DNA from: Streptomyces sp. SID10853
Lineage (GTDB): Bacteria > Actinomycetota > Actinomycetes > Streptomycetales > Streptomycetaceae
DNA: 41,354 nucleotides
Assembly: GCF_010548145.1 (NCBI RefSeq)
Contig: NZ_JAAGLN010000040.1
Span: 1 to 41,354 of the forward strand
Direction: 5' to 3'
Positions 31,315 to 40,136 of this stretch are shown here, one piece after another. Below the pieces are notes generated by a model, which was given only the letters and a program-made list of their open reading frames with translations, was not told the DNA's origin and did not search any database. The position numbers and the translations under genes are program-made. Positions within the stretch are counted from its first letter, which is position 1. Every line of letters begins with the position of its first letter.

Positions 31315-32559
31315 TCACCCGAGTTGGTCGATGATCCAGGAACCGAGTTCCTCGGTCATGAGGGAGTGCGCCTCGTTCCGGGACGCGAGCTTGAAGTCGT
31401 CCAGCCCGCTCTCCTCCGGGTCCAGGACGGCCACCGGGGTGTACAGGTCGTCGTGGGTCTCGACGCCCTTGATGTCCACGGCGCTCACCGACGGCACGAA
31501 GCAGTGCTCGCGGATGAGGGCCTCCGAGGCCATACCGGTGTAAGCGGGCAGGGCGTTGAGTGCGTCGGCGAGGATGCCGAAGCCCTCCAGGGTGCCGCCG
31601 GGTGCGCCGTCGATGTCGGGCAGGCCCGAGGTCCGGACCTGCGGCTTCTTCAGGGTCACGACCCGCAGCTGGGCCACGAGTTGGTCGTCGCCCTGCGACT
31701 GGGCGTACAGCTCGGTGCCGGTGATGGCCAGGCCCTTGCCCTCGAACGCCGTGGCGCCGGGCCGGATGCCGTTGCTCTGGCCGGTGGCCACGCCGTTGGC
31801 GACGCCGATCTTCCGGGGCCGCATCGGCCATCCGCCCACGCGCTCCAGCTCGGCCAGGAACTCCGTCCGGAGCGGGCTCCGGGCGGGGGTGTCCTCCCAT
31901 TCCTGGATGTGCCGGCTCAGCAGCTGCTGGGCGGCCGGGCTGTTCATCTGGTCCGAGAAGCGGCTGTCGAGCTTCTTGATGTAGTGCGCGAATGCCTGGA
32001 GCCCGACGGGAATCCAGGCCCCCCGGTGCGGGCTGTCGTAGGAGAAGTAGAGGGAGGTCTGGTGGTCGACGTGCTGGGCCTCCAGCTTGGCCAGGGCGTA
32101 GCGGGTGACCAGCCCGCCCATGCTGACGCCGCCGACGGTCAGCGGGCTGTCGCCCTGCCGCTCAGCGATGGCTCGCAGGATCGCGGCGGTGGCTGCCCTG
32201 GCGTTGTCCAGGATGGAGGCGCTGCGCTCGTCGAAGCCGAGCAGTACGACGTCGTTGCCCCGGCGGCGCAGTTCGGTGAGGAACGGGTACGCGCCGTTGT
32301 CGAAGTGCTCCCAGAGCGGATCGCGTTCGCTGGGGCCGGAGTTGAAGCCGTCGGCCAGGATGAACGGGCGGGTCAGGGCTTGGCTGCCGTCGCCGTAGTA
32401 CACCCAGGCGGTGCCGCCGTGCAGCTCCCATGTCTCGTCGGGCGACGGCGCGGCGGCCCGGGCGGCCCGCGCCACGGGACTGGAGGCCAGCAGGATGGGT
32501 GCCGCGTTCGTCAGGGCTTCGGCGAGCTGCTGCTCGGTCGGTGCCTTCTGGTCGGCCAT
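31315..32559 (-). CDS. Lipase/esterase-like alpha/beta hydrolase
   Basis: 414 residues from ATG 32559, with GAGGAGA 7 bases upstream; an in-frame start five codons earlier is less likely. The nucleophile is S146 in TVGGVSMGGLVTRYAL. TRPFILADGFNSGPS gives the oxyanion region, and YFSYDSPHRGAWIPVGLQAF is typical of lipase/PGAP1-like hydrolases. The C-terminus carries ETHDDLYTPVA and NEAHSLMTEELG, one of which may hold the catalytic His. No signal peptide is apparent, so it is probably cytoplasmic. Substrate unknown. It is a single gene with its own terminator. Confidence 0.78.
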   Translation of the reverse strand: MADQKAPTEQQLAEALTNAAPILLASSPVARAARAAAPSPDETWELHGGTAWVYYGDGSQALTRPFILADGFNSGPSERDPLWEHFDNGAYPFLTELRRRGNDVVLLGFDERSASILDNARAATAAILRAIAERQGDSPLTVGGVSMGGLVTRYALAKLEAQHVDHQTSLYFSYDSPHRGAWIPVGLQAFAHYIKKLDSRFSDQMNSPAAQQLLSRHIQEWEDTPARSPLRTEFLAELERVGGWPMRPRKIGVANGVATGQSNGIRPGATAFEGKGLAITGTELYAQSQGDDQLVAQLRVVTLKKPQVRTSGLPDIDGAPGGTLEGFGILADALNALPAYTGMASEALIREHCFVPSVSAVDIKGVETHDDLYTPVAVLDPEESGLDDFKLASRNEAHSLMTEELGSWIIDQLG

Positions 32560-32574
32560 GGGGGGTCTCCTCAC

Positions 32575-33324
32575 GTGCGCTGATGACGTTCGGTGTCATC
32601 GTCGCTACGTGTGGTAGCCGTGAGGGTGTGAAAGCCGCATTCCGAACTGGCGTCGGACAATTTCCGGACGGTGTACGGGCGGTCGTCCCTGTCTGGAATG
32701 CATACGGCAGCGAGTTGCGGGGATGCCGTGGGATCCGCGTCCGGCGTGGTCGCGGGTGATGCGAACCGGACAGCAGCGTGGCTGTGGGCGCCGGTGAAGT
32801 CTGACGCGAACGGGACCGTGATCGTGGGCGGAGTCGGCCGGTCGGCTTCTCGGCAACCGCCCCGGCGGGGCTCGGGCGTTCCTGTCCTATTGATGGTGCA
32901 CAGACAGGCGTGGCGTGGAGTGCAGGCCACCTGCCCGGAGCGGGCCCGGTCAAGCCAACTCCGGGGAACGCAAGGAGAGTTGCGGGGGCCTCATGCCTCT
33001 CACTGTGTCCCGCACGGGGAAGGCCGCGGTGGCGACCGCTGTTGCCACGTCAGGTCATGCCCGAGTTACGGGCAATTCCGAACCACCATCGGCGCTCCTG
33101 TCGTTGCGCATGACCCTCTCACCGCATATCGGGTCACTCGGTTCGCCGCGGCCGAGCGCCGGCCTCGGCGCGGTGGAGCATCCAGGTCTTGCGGTGGAGG
33201 GGTGGCGGTGTGCATGACGCCCGGACGCCGGCCGAGCAGGCTCTGGCCCGTTCCTGCACGACCGGTGGCGAAGCCGGCGACAGCGCTGCCGAACTCGCCG
33301 AACAGCCCCCGGCGCTCCGGCGCC
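32575..33324. other. 750-bp gap without a recognisable gene
   Basis: Several short open frames exist on both strands, but none shows a family motif, a convincing ribosome site or consistent third-position GC. Local GC is lower than in neighbouring genes between about 32580 and 32720. It may hold decayed coding sequence. The part next to 32559 should contain the lipase-like gene's promoter. Confidence 0.5.
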
Positions 33325-34023
33325 TCAGCGGTCGCTGTCTCCGTATGCTGCCGCGATTTCCTGCGGCGTAGCCCAGCGGCTGTAGGTGGGGGACTGGGGC
33401 CAGCCTTCGGGGGAGTCCTGCCACTCCTCCTGGCGTCCGTAGGGCAGGAGGTCGACCAGGCCGAACAGATAGCTCAACTGCTCGGTGCCACGGCCACTGG
33501 TGTGCCAGGTGCGGTAGACCGTGCCGTTGCTGTCGCGCAGGAACACGTTGACCGCGAATCCGCCGTTCGGCGGGGCGCCGATATCGCTGCCGAACGTGCT
33601 GTCCGACGTCGAGTACCAGGTCATCGTGTTGCCCACCTTGCGCTGGTAGGCGAGGGCCTCGTCGATCGGGCCCTGGGTGACGATCACGAACCGGGCGTCG
33701 AACTTCTCCAGGCCCGCGAGCCGGGTGAACTGGGAGGTGAAGCCGGTGCAGCCAGGGCACTGCCACTCGGCGTCCTCCTGCCACATGTGGCTGTAGACAA
33801 TCAGCTGCGGGTGATCGCCGAAGATGTCAACGAGCCGGACGGGGCCGTCCTCTCCCTCCAGTACGTAGTCGGGCATCTCCACCATCGGCAGCCGGCGGCG
33901 CTGGGCCGCGATGGCGTCGAGCTCGCGGGTGGCGGCCTTCTCCCGAACGCGCAGAGCGGCCAGATCCTTCTCCCAGGTGGCGCGGTCGACGACGGGGGGC
34001 AAGGCATTGCTGCGGGCGGACAT
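33325..34023 (-). CDS. DUF899 thioredoxin-fold protein
   Basis: 232 residues from ATG 34023, behind GGAGGAACC. The DUF899 (AhpC/Trx-like) pattern is complete: LPPVVDRATWEKDLAALRVREKA at the start, then PMVEMPDYVLEGEDGPVRLV, LIVYSHMWQEDAEWQCPGCTGF with the C-P-G-C pair at the Trx active-site position, and WYSTSDSTFGSDIG. The end LVDLLPYGRQEEWQDSPEGW is also typical. A redox role is suggested by the fold but unproven for the family. It is monocistronic. Confidence 0.88.
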   Translation of the reverse strand: MSARSNALPPVVDRATWEKDLAALRVREKAATRELDAIAAQRRRLPMVEMPDYVLEGEDGPVRLVDIFGDHPQLIVYSHMWQEDAEWQCPGCTGFTSQFTRLAGLEKFDARFVIVTQGPIDEALAYQRKVGNTMTWYSTSDSTFGSDIGAPPNGGFAVNVFLRDSNGTVYRTWHTSGRGTEQLSYLFGLVDLLPYGRQEEWQDSPEGWPQSPTYSRWATPQEIAAAYGDSDR

Positions 34024-34138
34024 GGTTCCTCCGGGCGGTCGGGTGCCTTCTGTACGTACCGACTCCCGGCCCGGCCTGAACTCATCGGTCGCCCGACGAC
34101 GACGTCGCGGCGAGCGTGCGAGCGTGCCGGGCACGCGA

Positions 34139-34166
34139 GCCTCCCGGCCTGATCCGAGCGGGAGGC
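34139..34166. terminator. Possible terminator between the PTS and DUF899 genes
   Basis: GCCTCCCG (34139-34146) pairs with CGGGAGGC (34159-34166) over a 12-base loop. Next to it GGGAGGCCCGGGG is directly repeated and then followed by TTTTT on the plus strand. It would end the leftward PTS transcript. Confidence 0.45.
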
Positions 34167-34202
34167 CCGGGGCGGGAGGCCCGGGGTTTTTCTCGCTCCG
34201 GA

Positions 34203-35960
34203 TCAGGCCGTACTCGGTTCCTCCTCCGGGGCCGGTGTGGTCGGTCCGGGCGGCTCCGGGGCCTCCGGAGCCGCCTGCGGTGCTGACGGGTCCGCTGTCG
34301 TGCGGGCCGCCGCCGCCTCTTCCGCGTCGACGTTGAACTCCGTGAGCAGGGTCCTGCTGAAGCCGAAGAAGTACGTCGCCACGAAGCCCGCGACATAGCC
34401 CGCCAGCAGGCCCCCCGCGTAGATCGCGATCGAAGCGGTCAGCGTGTGGTCGCCCTTGAGCAGCGGGAACAGTGCCCAGCCCGAGGGGCCGATCGCCGTG
34501 GAGCCGACCGTGGTGCCCAACTGGTTGAAGAGGCCGACGAAGCCGCCGCCGAACGCGCCGCCGACACACGCGGTGATGAACGGGCGGCCCAGCGGGAGCG
34601 AGACACCGTAGATCAGCGGCTCGCCCACGCCCAGGAAGCCCGCCGGGAGCGCCGACTTGATGGTCCTGCGGATCGACTTGTTCTTCGGGAGGCGCAGATA
34701 GACCGCGATGGCCGAACCGACCTGGCCCGCGCCCGCCATGGCGAGGATCGGGAGCAGCACCGTGTAGCCCTGCTGCTGGATCAGCGTGGTGTGGATCGGG
34801 ATCAGCGCCTGGTGCAGGCCCAGCATCACCAGCGGGAGGAAGAGGCCGCCGAGGACGAAGCCCGCGGCCGCGCCGCCGTGTGCCAGCAGCCAGGTGGCGA
34901 AGGTGCCGATGGCGCTGGACACCTGACCGGCCACGTACATGAGGCCGAAGAGCGTGACCAGGCCGGAGACCAGCACCGTGATGGTCGGGGTGAGCAGGAC
35001 GTCGAGGGACTGCGGCATCCAGCGTCTGCACCACTTCTCGACGTACACCGCAAGCACGGCCGCGCCCAGAGCGCCGAGGACGCCGCCCTCGCCGGGGGAG
35101 AGCTTCTCGCCGAACGCGGTCACGTCCGTCACGCCCGCGTAGACGATGATCGCCGCGACCGCGCCGCCCAGGATCGGCGTCCCGCCGAACTCCTTCGCCG
35201 TGTTGTAGCCGACGAACACCGCGATCAGCGCCATGAAGCCGGACGCGATCGCGGCGAGCGCCGGGGTGACGCCCGGCAGCCGGCCCGCGTTGATCAGCAG
35301 ACCGTTGATGCCGGCGATGATGCCGCAGCCGATGAGGGCGGGGATCAGGGGCACGAAGATGTTCGCGATCCGCCGCAGGAAGAGCTTGAACGGCGTCGCG
35401 TTCTTCGCCTTCCGCGCCGCCTTGATGGCCGCGCCCTGAGCGGCCAGCTCGTCGGCCGTTGCGGCCACGCCGCTCGCAGTGGTGCCCATGCCCGATGGGC
35501 CCGCCGGGGCCACCCCGGCCACCCCGGCTGCTGGGGCCGCCGCGCCCGCCGGGGCAGTGGGCTCCGGCCCCGGCGCGGCTGCCCGGCCCCGGCCCTCCGC
35601 CACCAGTGCTTCGAACTCCGGCGTGACACGGGCGACCGTGCCGGGACCGAGGACGATCTGGTACGTGTCGTCGTCGACCACACCCATGACGGCGGGCAGG
35701 GCCTTCAGCGCCTCTTCCTGTACGAGCGAGCGGTCGGCGAGGCCGAGCCGCAGGCGGGTCATGCAGTGGACGGCGGAGGTGACGTTCTGCGCGCCGCCCA
35801 CGAGGGGCAGGATCGCGGCGGCGACGGCGCGGTTCTTGTCACCGGGGCCCTTGCCGCCGGGGCTCTTCTCTCCGGGGCTCTCGCCGCCGGGGTTTCGGCC
35901 GCCGGGGTTTCTGTCGCCGCGGTTTCCGTTTCCGTCTTCCGGTGTGCTGGGGGAGGTCAT
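34203..35960 (-). CDS. murP: PTS transporter EIIBC, probably for N-acetylmuramic acid
   Basis: 585 residues. A low-complexity Gly/Pro N-terminus (1-40) precedes the EIIB domain, whose phospho-cysteine is C66 in SAVHCMTRLRLGL. A long Ala/Pro linker follows, then the EIIC domain from about 190: ATPFKLFLRRIANIFVPLIP, YNTAKEFGGTPILGGAVAAI, GLHQALIPIHTTLIQQQGY and GVGEPLIYGVSLPLGRPF, the conserved sugar-site loop. The C-terminus is a Pro/Glu-rich tail. It imports and phosphorylates a sugar; EIIA must come from elsewhere. Being in one operon with murR and murQ makes MurNAc the likely substrate. Glucose- or GlcNAc-type specificity cannot be excluded by sequence alone. Confidence 0.85.
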   Translation of the reverse strand: MTSPSTPEDGNGNRGDRNPGGRNPGGESPGEKSPGGKGPGDKNRAVAAAILPLVGGAQNVTSAVHCMTRLRLGLADRSLVQEEALKALPAVMGVVDDDTYQIVLGPGTVARVTPEFEALVAEGRGRAAAPGPEPTAPAGAAAPAAGVAGVAPAGPSGMGTTASGVAATADELAAQGAAIKAARKAKNATPFKLFLRRIANIFVPLIPALIGCGIIAGINGLLINAGRLPGVTPALAAIASGFMALIAVFVGYNTAKEFGGTPILGGAVAAIIVYAGVTDVTAFGEKLSPGEGGVLGALGAAVLAVYVEKWCRRWMPQSLDVLLTPTITVLVSGLVTLFGLMYVAGQVSSAIGTFATWLLAHGGAAAGFVLGGLFLPLVMLGLHQALIPIHTTLIQQQGYTVLLPILAMAGAGQVGSAIAVYLRLPKNKSIRRTIKSALPAGFLGVGEPLIYGVSLPLGRPFITACVGGAFGGGFVGLFNQLGTTVGSTAIGPSGWALFPLLKGDHTLTASIAIYAGGLLAGYVAGFVATYFFGFSRTLLTEFNVDAEEAAAARTTADPSAPQAAPEAPEPPGPTTPAPEEEPSTA

Positions 35961-36014
35961 GGTGCGTGGCGCCTCTGGTTCAGGTCGCTCTCGGGTCGAG
36001 CGGGGGTTCCAGAG

Positions 36015-36962
36015 TCAACTGGTCCGGGCCGCGGACCCGAGAGCGGCACGCAGATGTCCCCCGGTCTCTTCGAGAAGCCGGGTGGCGGTGGGGGCGTCCA
36101 CGCTGCCCAGGACGATGAGGATGGCGGTCTTCACCTCGCCCTCGGCGGCGGTCAGCGCCTGCTCGATCTCGGCGTCGTCCGCGCCGGTCGCGAGCGAGAC
36201 GATGCGGCGCGAGCGGGCGCGGAGCTTCTCGTTCGACGCCCGGACGTCGACCATGAGGTTCCCGTACGTCTTGCCGAGCCGGATCATGGTGATCGTCGAG
36301 AGCATGTTGAGGACGAGCTTCTGCGCGGTGCCCGCCTTGAGCCGGGTGGACCCGGTGAGCAGCTCGGGTCCGACGACCACCTCGATGCCGTGCTCGGCGG
36401 CGTCCCCGAGGGCGCTCTGCGCGTTGCAGGAGATGCCGATGGTGAGCGCGCCGAGCGTACGGGCGTGCTCGACGGCGCCGATCGCGTACGGGGTGCGGCC
36501 CGAGGCCGAGATCCCGACCACGGTGTCGTCGGCGGTGAGCTTGAGCGCGTCCAGATCGGCCGCCGCCAGCTCCTTGGAGTCCTCGGCGCCCTCGACCGCC
36601 TTGACCATGGCGGAGGGGCCGCCCGCGATCAGGCCCAGCACCTCGGACGGGTCGGTGTTGAAGGTCGGCGGGCACTCGCTGGCGTCCAGCACACCCATCC
36701 GGCCGGCGGTGCCCGCGCCCGCGTAGACGAGCCGGCCGCCGCGGGCCATCCGCTCGGCGGTGGCGTCGATGGCGGCGGCGATCCGCGGCAGCTGCGCGGC
36801 GACGGCCGCCGGAACGGTGGCGTCCTCACCGTTCATCAGCCGGGCGATCTCCTCGGTGGGCAGCTGGTCGATCTCGGCGAGCTCGGGCCGGAACGCCTCG
36901 GTGGTGAGGGTGGCCAGCTGGGCGCGCAGCGCTCCGTAGTTGTTGGAGGCGGTGGAGGTCAT
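36015..36962 (-). CDS. murQ: N-acetylmuramic acid 6-phosphate etherase
   Basis: 315 residues, the usual length. The SIS-domain blocks are LVYAGAGTAGRMGVLDASEC (with the catalytic Glu in ASECPPTFNTDP), KAVEGAEDSKE (second acidic residue), VVGISASGRTPYAIGAV (phosphosugar loop), TRLKAGTAQKLVLNMLST and KTYGNLMVDVRASNEKL. Family knowledge: it cleaves the lactyl ether of MurNAc-6-phosphate to GlcNAc-6-phosphate and D-lactate in the cytoplasm. It lies between the regulator (62 bp upstream) and the PTS gene (54 bp downstream), all leftward, so the three form a recycling or scavenging operon. Confidence 0.96.
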   Translation of the reverse strand: MTSTASNNYGALRAQLATLTTEAFRPELAEIDQLPTEEIARLMNGEDATVPAAVAAQLPRIAAAIDATAERMARGGRLVYAGAGTAGRMGVLDASECPPTFNTDPSEVLGLIAGGPSAMVKAVEGAEDSKELAAADLDALKLTADDTVVGISASGRTPYAIGAVEHARTLGALTIGISCNAQSALGDAAEHGIEVVVGPELLTGSTRLKAGTAQKLVLNMLSTITMIRLGKTYGNLMVDVRASNEKLRARSRRIVSLATGADDAEIEQALTAAEGEVKTAILIVLGSVDAPTATRLLEETGGHLRAALGSAARTS

Positions 36963-37024
36963 GGTGTGCGGCTCTTTCCGGTTCAGCGCTTCTGCGGTGG
37001 GAGTTACGGGGTGGTGCGAGGGGC

Positions 37025-37951
37025 TCAGCGGCTGCTGGTGCGCGGGGCGTGGCGGTGGGCGAGCGCCTCGTACGAAGCGGAGAGCGCCGGCGCCGCCCGG
37101 TCGTACGTCCGCTGCATGACCCCGATGAACAGGCAGTCCACGACCAGGAGCTGGCTGGTGCGGGAGGACATCGCGGCGGGCCGCAGTTCGCTCTCGCGGG
37201 CGGTGGACGTGGTGAGGATGTGGTCGGCGTACTGCGAGACCCGGCCGTCCGGGCGGCCGGTGATCGCGATGGTCGTCGCGCCGTGCTCGAAGGCGGTGTG
37301 CAGCGGCTCTATGACGTCACCGGTGGCGCCGGAGTGGGTGATGGCGATGGCCACGTCGCCGGAGCGCAGCTGTACGGCGTTGGTGACGGCGAGGTGCGGG
37401 TCGCTGTGCGCGTGGGCTATCAGGCCGATGCGCAGCAGTTTCTGGGCGAGGTCCTGGCCGACGAGCGAGGAGGCGCCGACGCCGTAGATGTCGATGCGGC
37501 GGGCGGTGGAGAGCGCGGAGACCGCGGCGCCGAGCTGGACGGTGTCCAGGGCGGCGGCGGTGTCGGCGAGGGTCTGCTGTTCGTCGTAGGCGAGCTTGGT
37601 GACGACGTCGGCGATCGGGTCGTCGACGGCGATGTCCGCGGTGACGGCGGGCGCCCGGCCGGACTGCTGCTGGGCGGCGAGCCCGGCGAGGGCGAGGCGG
37701 AGATCCCGGTAACCGGGGTAGCCGAGTATGCGGGCCGTACGGACCACGGTGGCCTCGCTGGTGCCGGTGAGTTCGGCGAGGCCGGTGACCGTGAGGGCCG
37801 CACAGCCGGCCGGATCGCCCGCGACGGCCTCGGCGACCAGCTGCATCGAGCGGGTCATGGAGGGCGCCAGGGTGCGGACCTTGGCGGCGAGGGCTGCGGG
37901 GGCGGGAGGCGCGGACGTGCCGGTGAAAATTTCCTTCACATTATTGGTCAC
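37025..37951 (-). CDS. murR: MurR/RpiR-family regulator
   Basis: 308 residues from GTG 37951 (VTNNVKEIFTG); GTG 37939 is the alternative, and neither has a clear ribosome site, so translation may be leaderless. The N-terminal RpiR HTH is LTVTGLAELTGTSEATVVRT followed by ARILGYPGYRDLRLAL; the C-terminal SIS domain has RRIDIYGVGASSLVGQDLAQ, VAIAITHSGATGDVI and TTIAITGRPDGRVSQYAD. It should sense MurNAc-6-phosphate or a related phosphosugar and repress the operon. Its start codon lies inside the large dyad operator (37925-37968), which supports autoregulation. Confidence 0.9.
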   Translation of the reverse strand: MTNNVKEIFTGTSAPPAPAALAAKVRTLAPSMTRSMQLVAEAVAGDPAGCAALTVTGLAELTGTSEATVVRTARILGYPGYRDLRLALAGLAAQQQSGRAPAVTADIAVDDPIADVVTKLAYDEQQTLADTAAALDTVQLGAAVSALSTARRIDIYGVGASSLVGQDLAQKLLRIGLIAHAHSDPHLAVTNAVQLRSGDVAIAITHSGATGDVIEPLHTAFEHGATTIAITGRPDGRVSQYADHILTTSTARESELRPAAMSSRTSQLLVVDCLFIGVMQRTYDRAAPALSASYEALAHRHAPRTSSR

Positions 37952-37968
37952 ATGTGAAAGATATTTTC
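37925..37968 (-). promoter_or_regulatory. Nested palindromic operator at the murR start
   Basis: Two 17-bp arms, GAAAATTTCCTTCACAT (37926-37942, give or take a base) and ATGTGAAAGATATTTTC (37952-37968), are inverted copies with 15 of 17 matches around a 9-10-bp spacer. Each arm is itself a TGAAA-n-TTTC-like pseudo-dyad, as reported for RpiR-type sites. The murR start codon is inside the spacer, so bound repressor would sit on the translation start. AT-rich in an otherwise GC-rich region. Confidence 0.8.
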
Positions 37969-38030
37969 GCCCGTTGGGGACGTCAACCCTCCCGCAGCCG
38001 TCTTCCCCGGCGACCGGGGACAATGGAGCC

Positions 38031-38381
38031 ATGGATCCCGTGACCCCTCTGGAACAGTCCCTGCACGAAGCGCGGGCGCTGGTGCTCGCCGATCTCGCGT
38101 CCCGCGATGTGGCAGAGGCCGATGTGGTCTCGCTGGTGGAGGACGCGGTGACGCACCGCCGCTGGTGGGTGGAGCAGTGGCCACAGGGCGCCGAGTTCGT
38201 CGCCGGTCTTGTCGCCCAGGACGTCCAGGACGCGCTGCTCGAACGGTACGGCCGCTGGCCGCTCTGCCCCGTCTGCCAGGACCCGCACGCCCTGGAGGTC
38301 GAGCCGGAACTGGGCCCTGACCCGCACTGGGTATGCGCCAAGGAGGCCGTGATCGTGGCTCCGGTGGGCGCGCTCTCGTGA
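38031..38381 (+). CDS. Conserved actinomycete protein with Cys pair
   Basis: 116 residues. A helical N-terminus (LEQSLHEARALVLADLASRD) and RRWWVEQWPQGAEFVAGLVA are followed by WPLCPVCQDPHALEVEP and DPHWVC, a likely zinc-binding C-x2-C...C ribbon. No function is known to me. The ATG at 38031 follows GGAG only two bases away, so the exact start is not fully secure. The stop overlaps the next gene's GTG (GTGA), making a two-gene unit divergent from murR. Confidence 0.75.
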   Translation: MDPVTPLEQSLHEARALVLADLASRDVAEADVVSLVEDAVTHRRWWVEQWPQGAEFVAGLVAQDVQDALLERYGRWPLCPVCQDPHALEVEPELGPDPHWVCAKEAVIVAPVGALS

Positions 38382-38644
38382 CGCTCTACATCGACCCGCC
38401 GACCTGGCCCGGCCACGGCAGAATGTGGTCGCACCTGGTCAGCGACGTCTCGTACGAGGAACTGCACACGTTCGCCGCGGCCATCGGCTGCCCGGCCCGC
38501 GCCTTCGAACGGGACCACTACGACCTGCCGTCGCACCGGTACGCGGACGCGGTGGCGGCGGGAGCGGTCGAGATCGGCTCGAAGGAACTGGTCCGCAGAC
38601 TCACGACAGCGGGCCTGCGCCGGCCGAAGGGGCGGCCGGCGTAG
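38378..38644 (+). CDS. DUF4031 family protein
   Basis: 88 residues from GTG 38378, which overlaps the previous stop. TLYIDPPTWPGHGRMWSHLV, SDVSYEELHTFAAAIGCPAR and FERDHYDLPSHRYADAVAAG are the family's conserved blocks, rich in His, Asp and Trp as if binding a metal, and KELVRRLTTAGLRRP ends it. Small and probably cytosolic. The function of the family is not known. Coupled to the zinc-ribbon-like gene upstream, so the two products may act together. Confidence 0.82.
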   Translation: MTLYIDPPTWPGHGRMWSHLVSDVSYEELHTFAAAIGCPARAFERDHYDLPSHRYADAVAAGAVEIGSKELVRRLTTAGLRRPKGRPA

Positions 38645-38678
38645 GGGGCGGTCGTCGGCGCTGGGAGCCCGGAGCCCG

Positions 38679-38741
38679 GTGATCGGAGCCCGGAGCCGGG
38701 TGATCGGAGCCCGGAGCCGGGTGATCGGAGCCCGGAAGACC
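38679..38741. repeat. Three-copy 21-bp tandem repeat
   Basis: Units beginning GTGATCGGAGCCCGGAG start at 38679, 38700 and 38721; the third diverges at its end. They occupy most of the 208-bp gap between convergent genes; the GAGCCCGG core also occurs just before and after. Confidence 0.75.
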
Positions 38742-38852
38742 GGAGCCCGGAGTGCTGTGCCGGTCAGACCGGGGAAGCGCCCGTGTCCAGCAAGCCGCCG
38801 AAGGGGCGTTCCACCGACGAGTGAACGACGCGGCAACCCCGGCCCCGGCAGG

Positions 38853-40136
38853 TCAGACGTTCTCCGTGGCCACCGCATCCGTGGCCACCGCATCCTGGGC
38901 GCGGGCCGAGGAGCGGGCCACCACCCGTGAACCCGAGCGGTACAGCCGCAGCGAGAGCGTCACCGCGACGATCGCCACCACCGTCATGGCCGCGCCCGCC
39001 CAGGCCGTCGCCGCGAAGCCGAAGCCGCCGCTGATCACCGCGCCGCCCAGCCAGGGGCCGCCCGCGTTGCCCAGGTTGAAGGAGGCCGTGGTGGTGGCGC
39101 CCGCCAGGGTGGGGGCCGCGCCCGCCACGTTGAACATCCGGGCGTTCAGCGCCGGGGCCGTGTAGAAGGCCGAAGTCCCCAGCAGGAACGACAGGGTCAC
39201 CACCGCGGCCGGGTGGTGGGCCAGCAGGGCCAGGGCCACCAGGAAGACGGTCGAAGCCGCGATGCCGGTCAGCAGGACGCCGAAGAGGTGCGCGTCCGCG
39301 ATCCGGCCGCCCACGGTCGTACCGACCAGCGCGCCCAGGCCGAAGAGCGCCAGCACCGTCGGGACCCAGCTGTCGGCGAGGCCCGCCACATCCGTGAGCA
39401 GCGGTGCCAGATAGCTGAACGCGCAGAAGACGCCGCCCGCGGCGAGCGCCGTGACGACGATGGACAGCCAGACCTGCCGGTCGCGGTAGATGCTCAGCTC
39501 GGTACGGAGCCGGGGGCGTTCGGCGGGCAGCGGGATCCGGGGGATCAGCGTGGCCACGCCGACGAGGGCGATGGCGGAGGCGGCGCCGACCGCCCAGAAC
39601 GCCGAGCGCCAGCCCAGGTGCTCGCCGAGGAAGGCGCCCGCGGGGACGCCGAGCACGTTGGCGATGGACAGGCCGCCGATCATCACGGCCATGGCGCGGG
39701 CCCGGGCGTTCAGCGGCACCATCGCGATGGCCACCGCCGCGCCGACGGCCCAGAAGCCCGCGCAGGCGAAGGCGCTGATGACGCGCGAGGCGAAGAGCAG
39801 TTCGTAGTTGGGGGCGAGTGCGCCCGCCACCTGGCCCAGGCCGAAGACGGTGATCAGGGAGATCAGGGTGGTGCGGCGGGGCAGTCGCAGGGTGGCGACG
39901 GCGAGCAGCGGGGCGCCGACCACCATGCCGATCGCGAAGGCCGAGATCAGCAGACCTGCCTGCGGGATGGACACGTTCATGTCGTCGGCTATGTCGGGCA
40001 GCAGCCCGGACAGCATGAACTCACTGGTACCCAGAGCGAAGACCGCGAGCCCCAGTATGTGGACGGCGAGCGGCATACGGGCGCGTTCGGTGGTAGCGGG
40101 CATGCCAGGTGCCAACGACGGCGTAGCAGCTGACAT
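38853..40136 (-). CDS. MFS transporter of the DHA1 (AraJ/Cmx drug-exporter) type
   Basis: 427 residues with about twelve helices. PLAVHILGLAVFALGTSEFM and LSGLLPDIADDMNVSIPQAG give TM1 and its loop, the hallmark of the AraJ/Cmx branch; FASRVISAFACAGFWAVGAA and NVLGVPAGAFLGEHLGWRSA include motif C-like glycines. It probably exports small molecules by proton antiport; relatives give chloramphenicol or arabinose-type efflux. The ATG at 40136 is the end of a 15-copy 8-bp array whose GGGAA units form the only ribosome-like sites. An in-frame ATG at codon 12 is an alternative start if the repeat is not translated from. Confidence 0.88.
   Translation of the reverse strand: MSAATPSLAPGMPATTERARMPLAVHILGLAVFALGTSEFMLSGLLPDIADDMNVSIPQAGLLISAFAIGMVVGAPLLAVATLRLPRRTTLISLITVFGLGQVAGALAPNYELLFASRVISAFACAGFWAVGAAVAIAMVPLNARARAMAVMIGGLSIANVLGVPAGAFLGEHLGWRSAFWAVGAASAIALVGVATLIPRIPLPAERPRLRTELSIYRDRQVWLSIVVTALAAGGVFCAFSYLAPLLTDVAGLADSWVPTVLALFGLGALVGTTVGGRIADAHLFGVLLTGIAASTVFLVALALLAHHPAAVVTLSFLLGTSAFYTAPALNARMFNVAGAAPTLAGATTTASFNLGNAGGPWLGGAVISGGFGFAATAWAGAAMTVVAIVAVTLSLRLYRSGSRVVARSSARAQDAVATDAVATENV

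Noticed and set aside
32571..33324. Several 60-120-codon frames in the gap before the DUF899 gene
   Set aside because: No consistent coding bias, no family similarity and overlapping frames on both strands; treated as non-coding or decayed.
34446..37487. A 1013-codon rightward open frame across the murQ/PTS region
   Set aside because: It is antisense to three well-supported genes, is Arg/Gly/Asp-rich and shows no domain. Long shadow frames are normal at this GC content.
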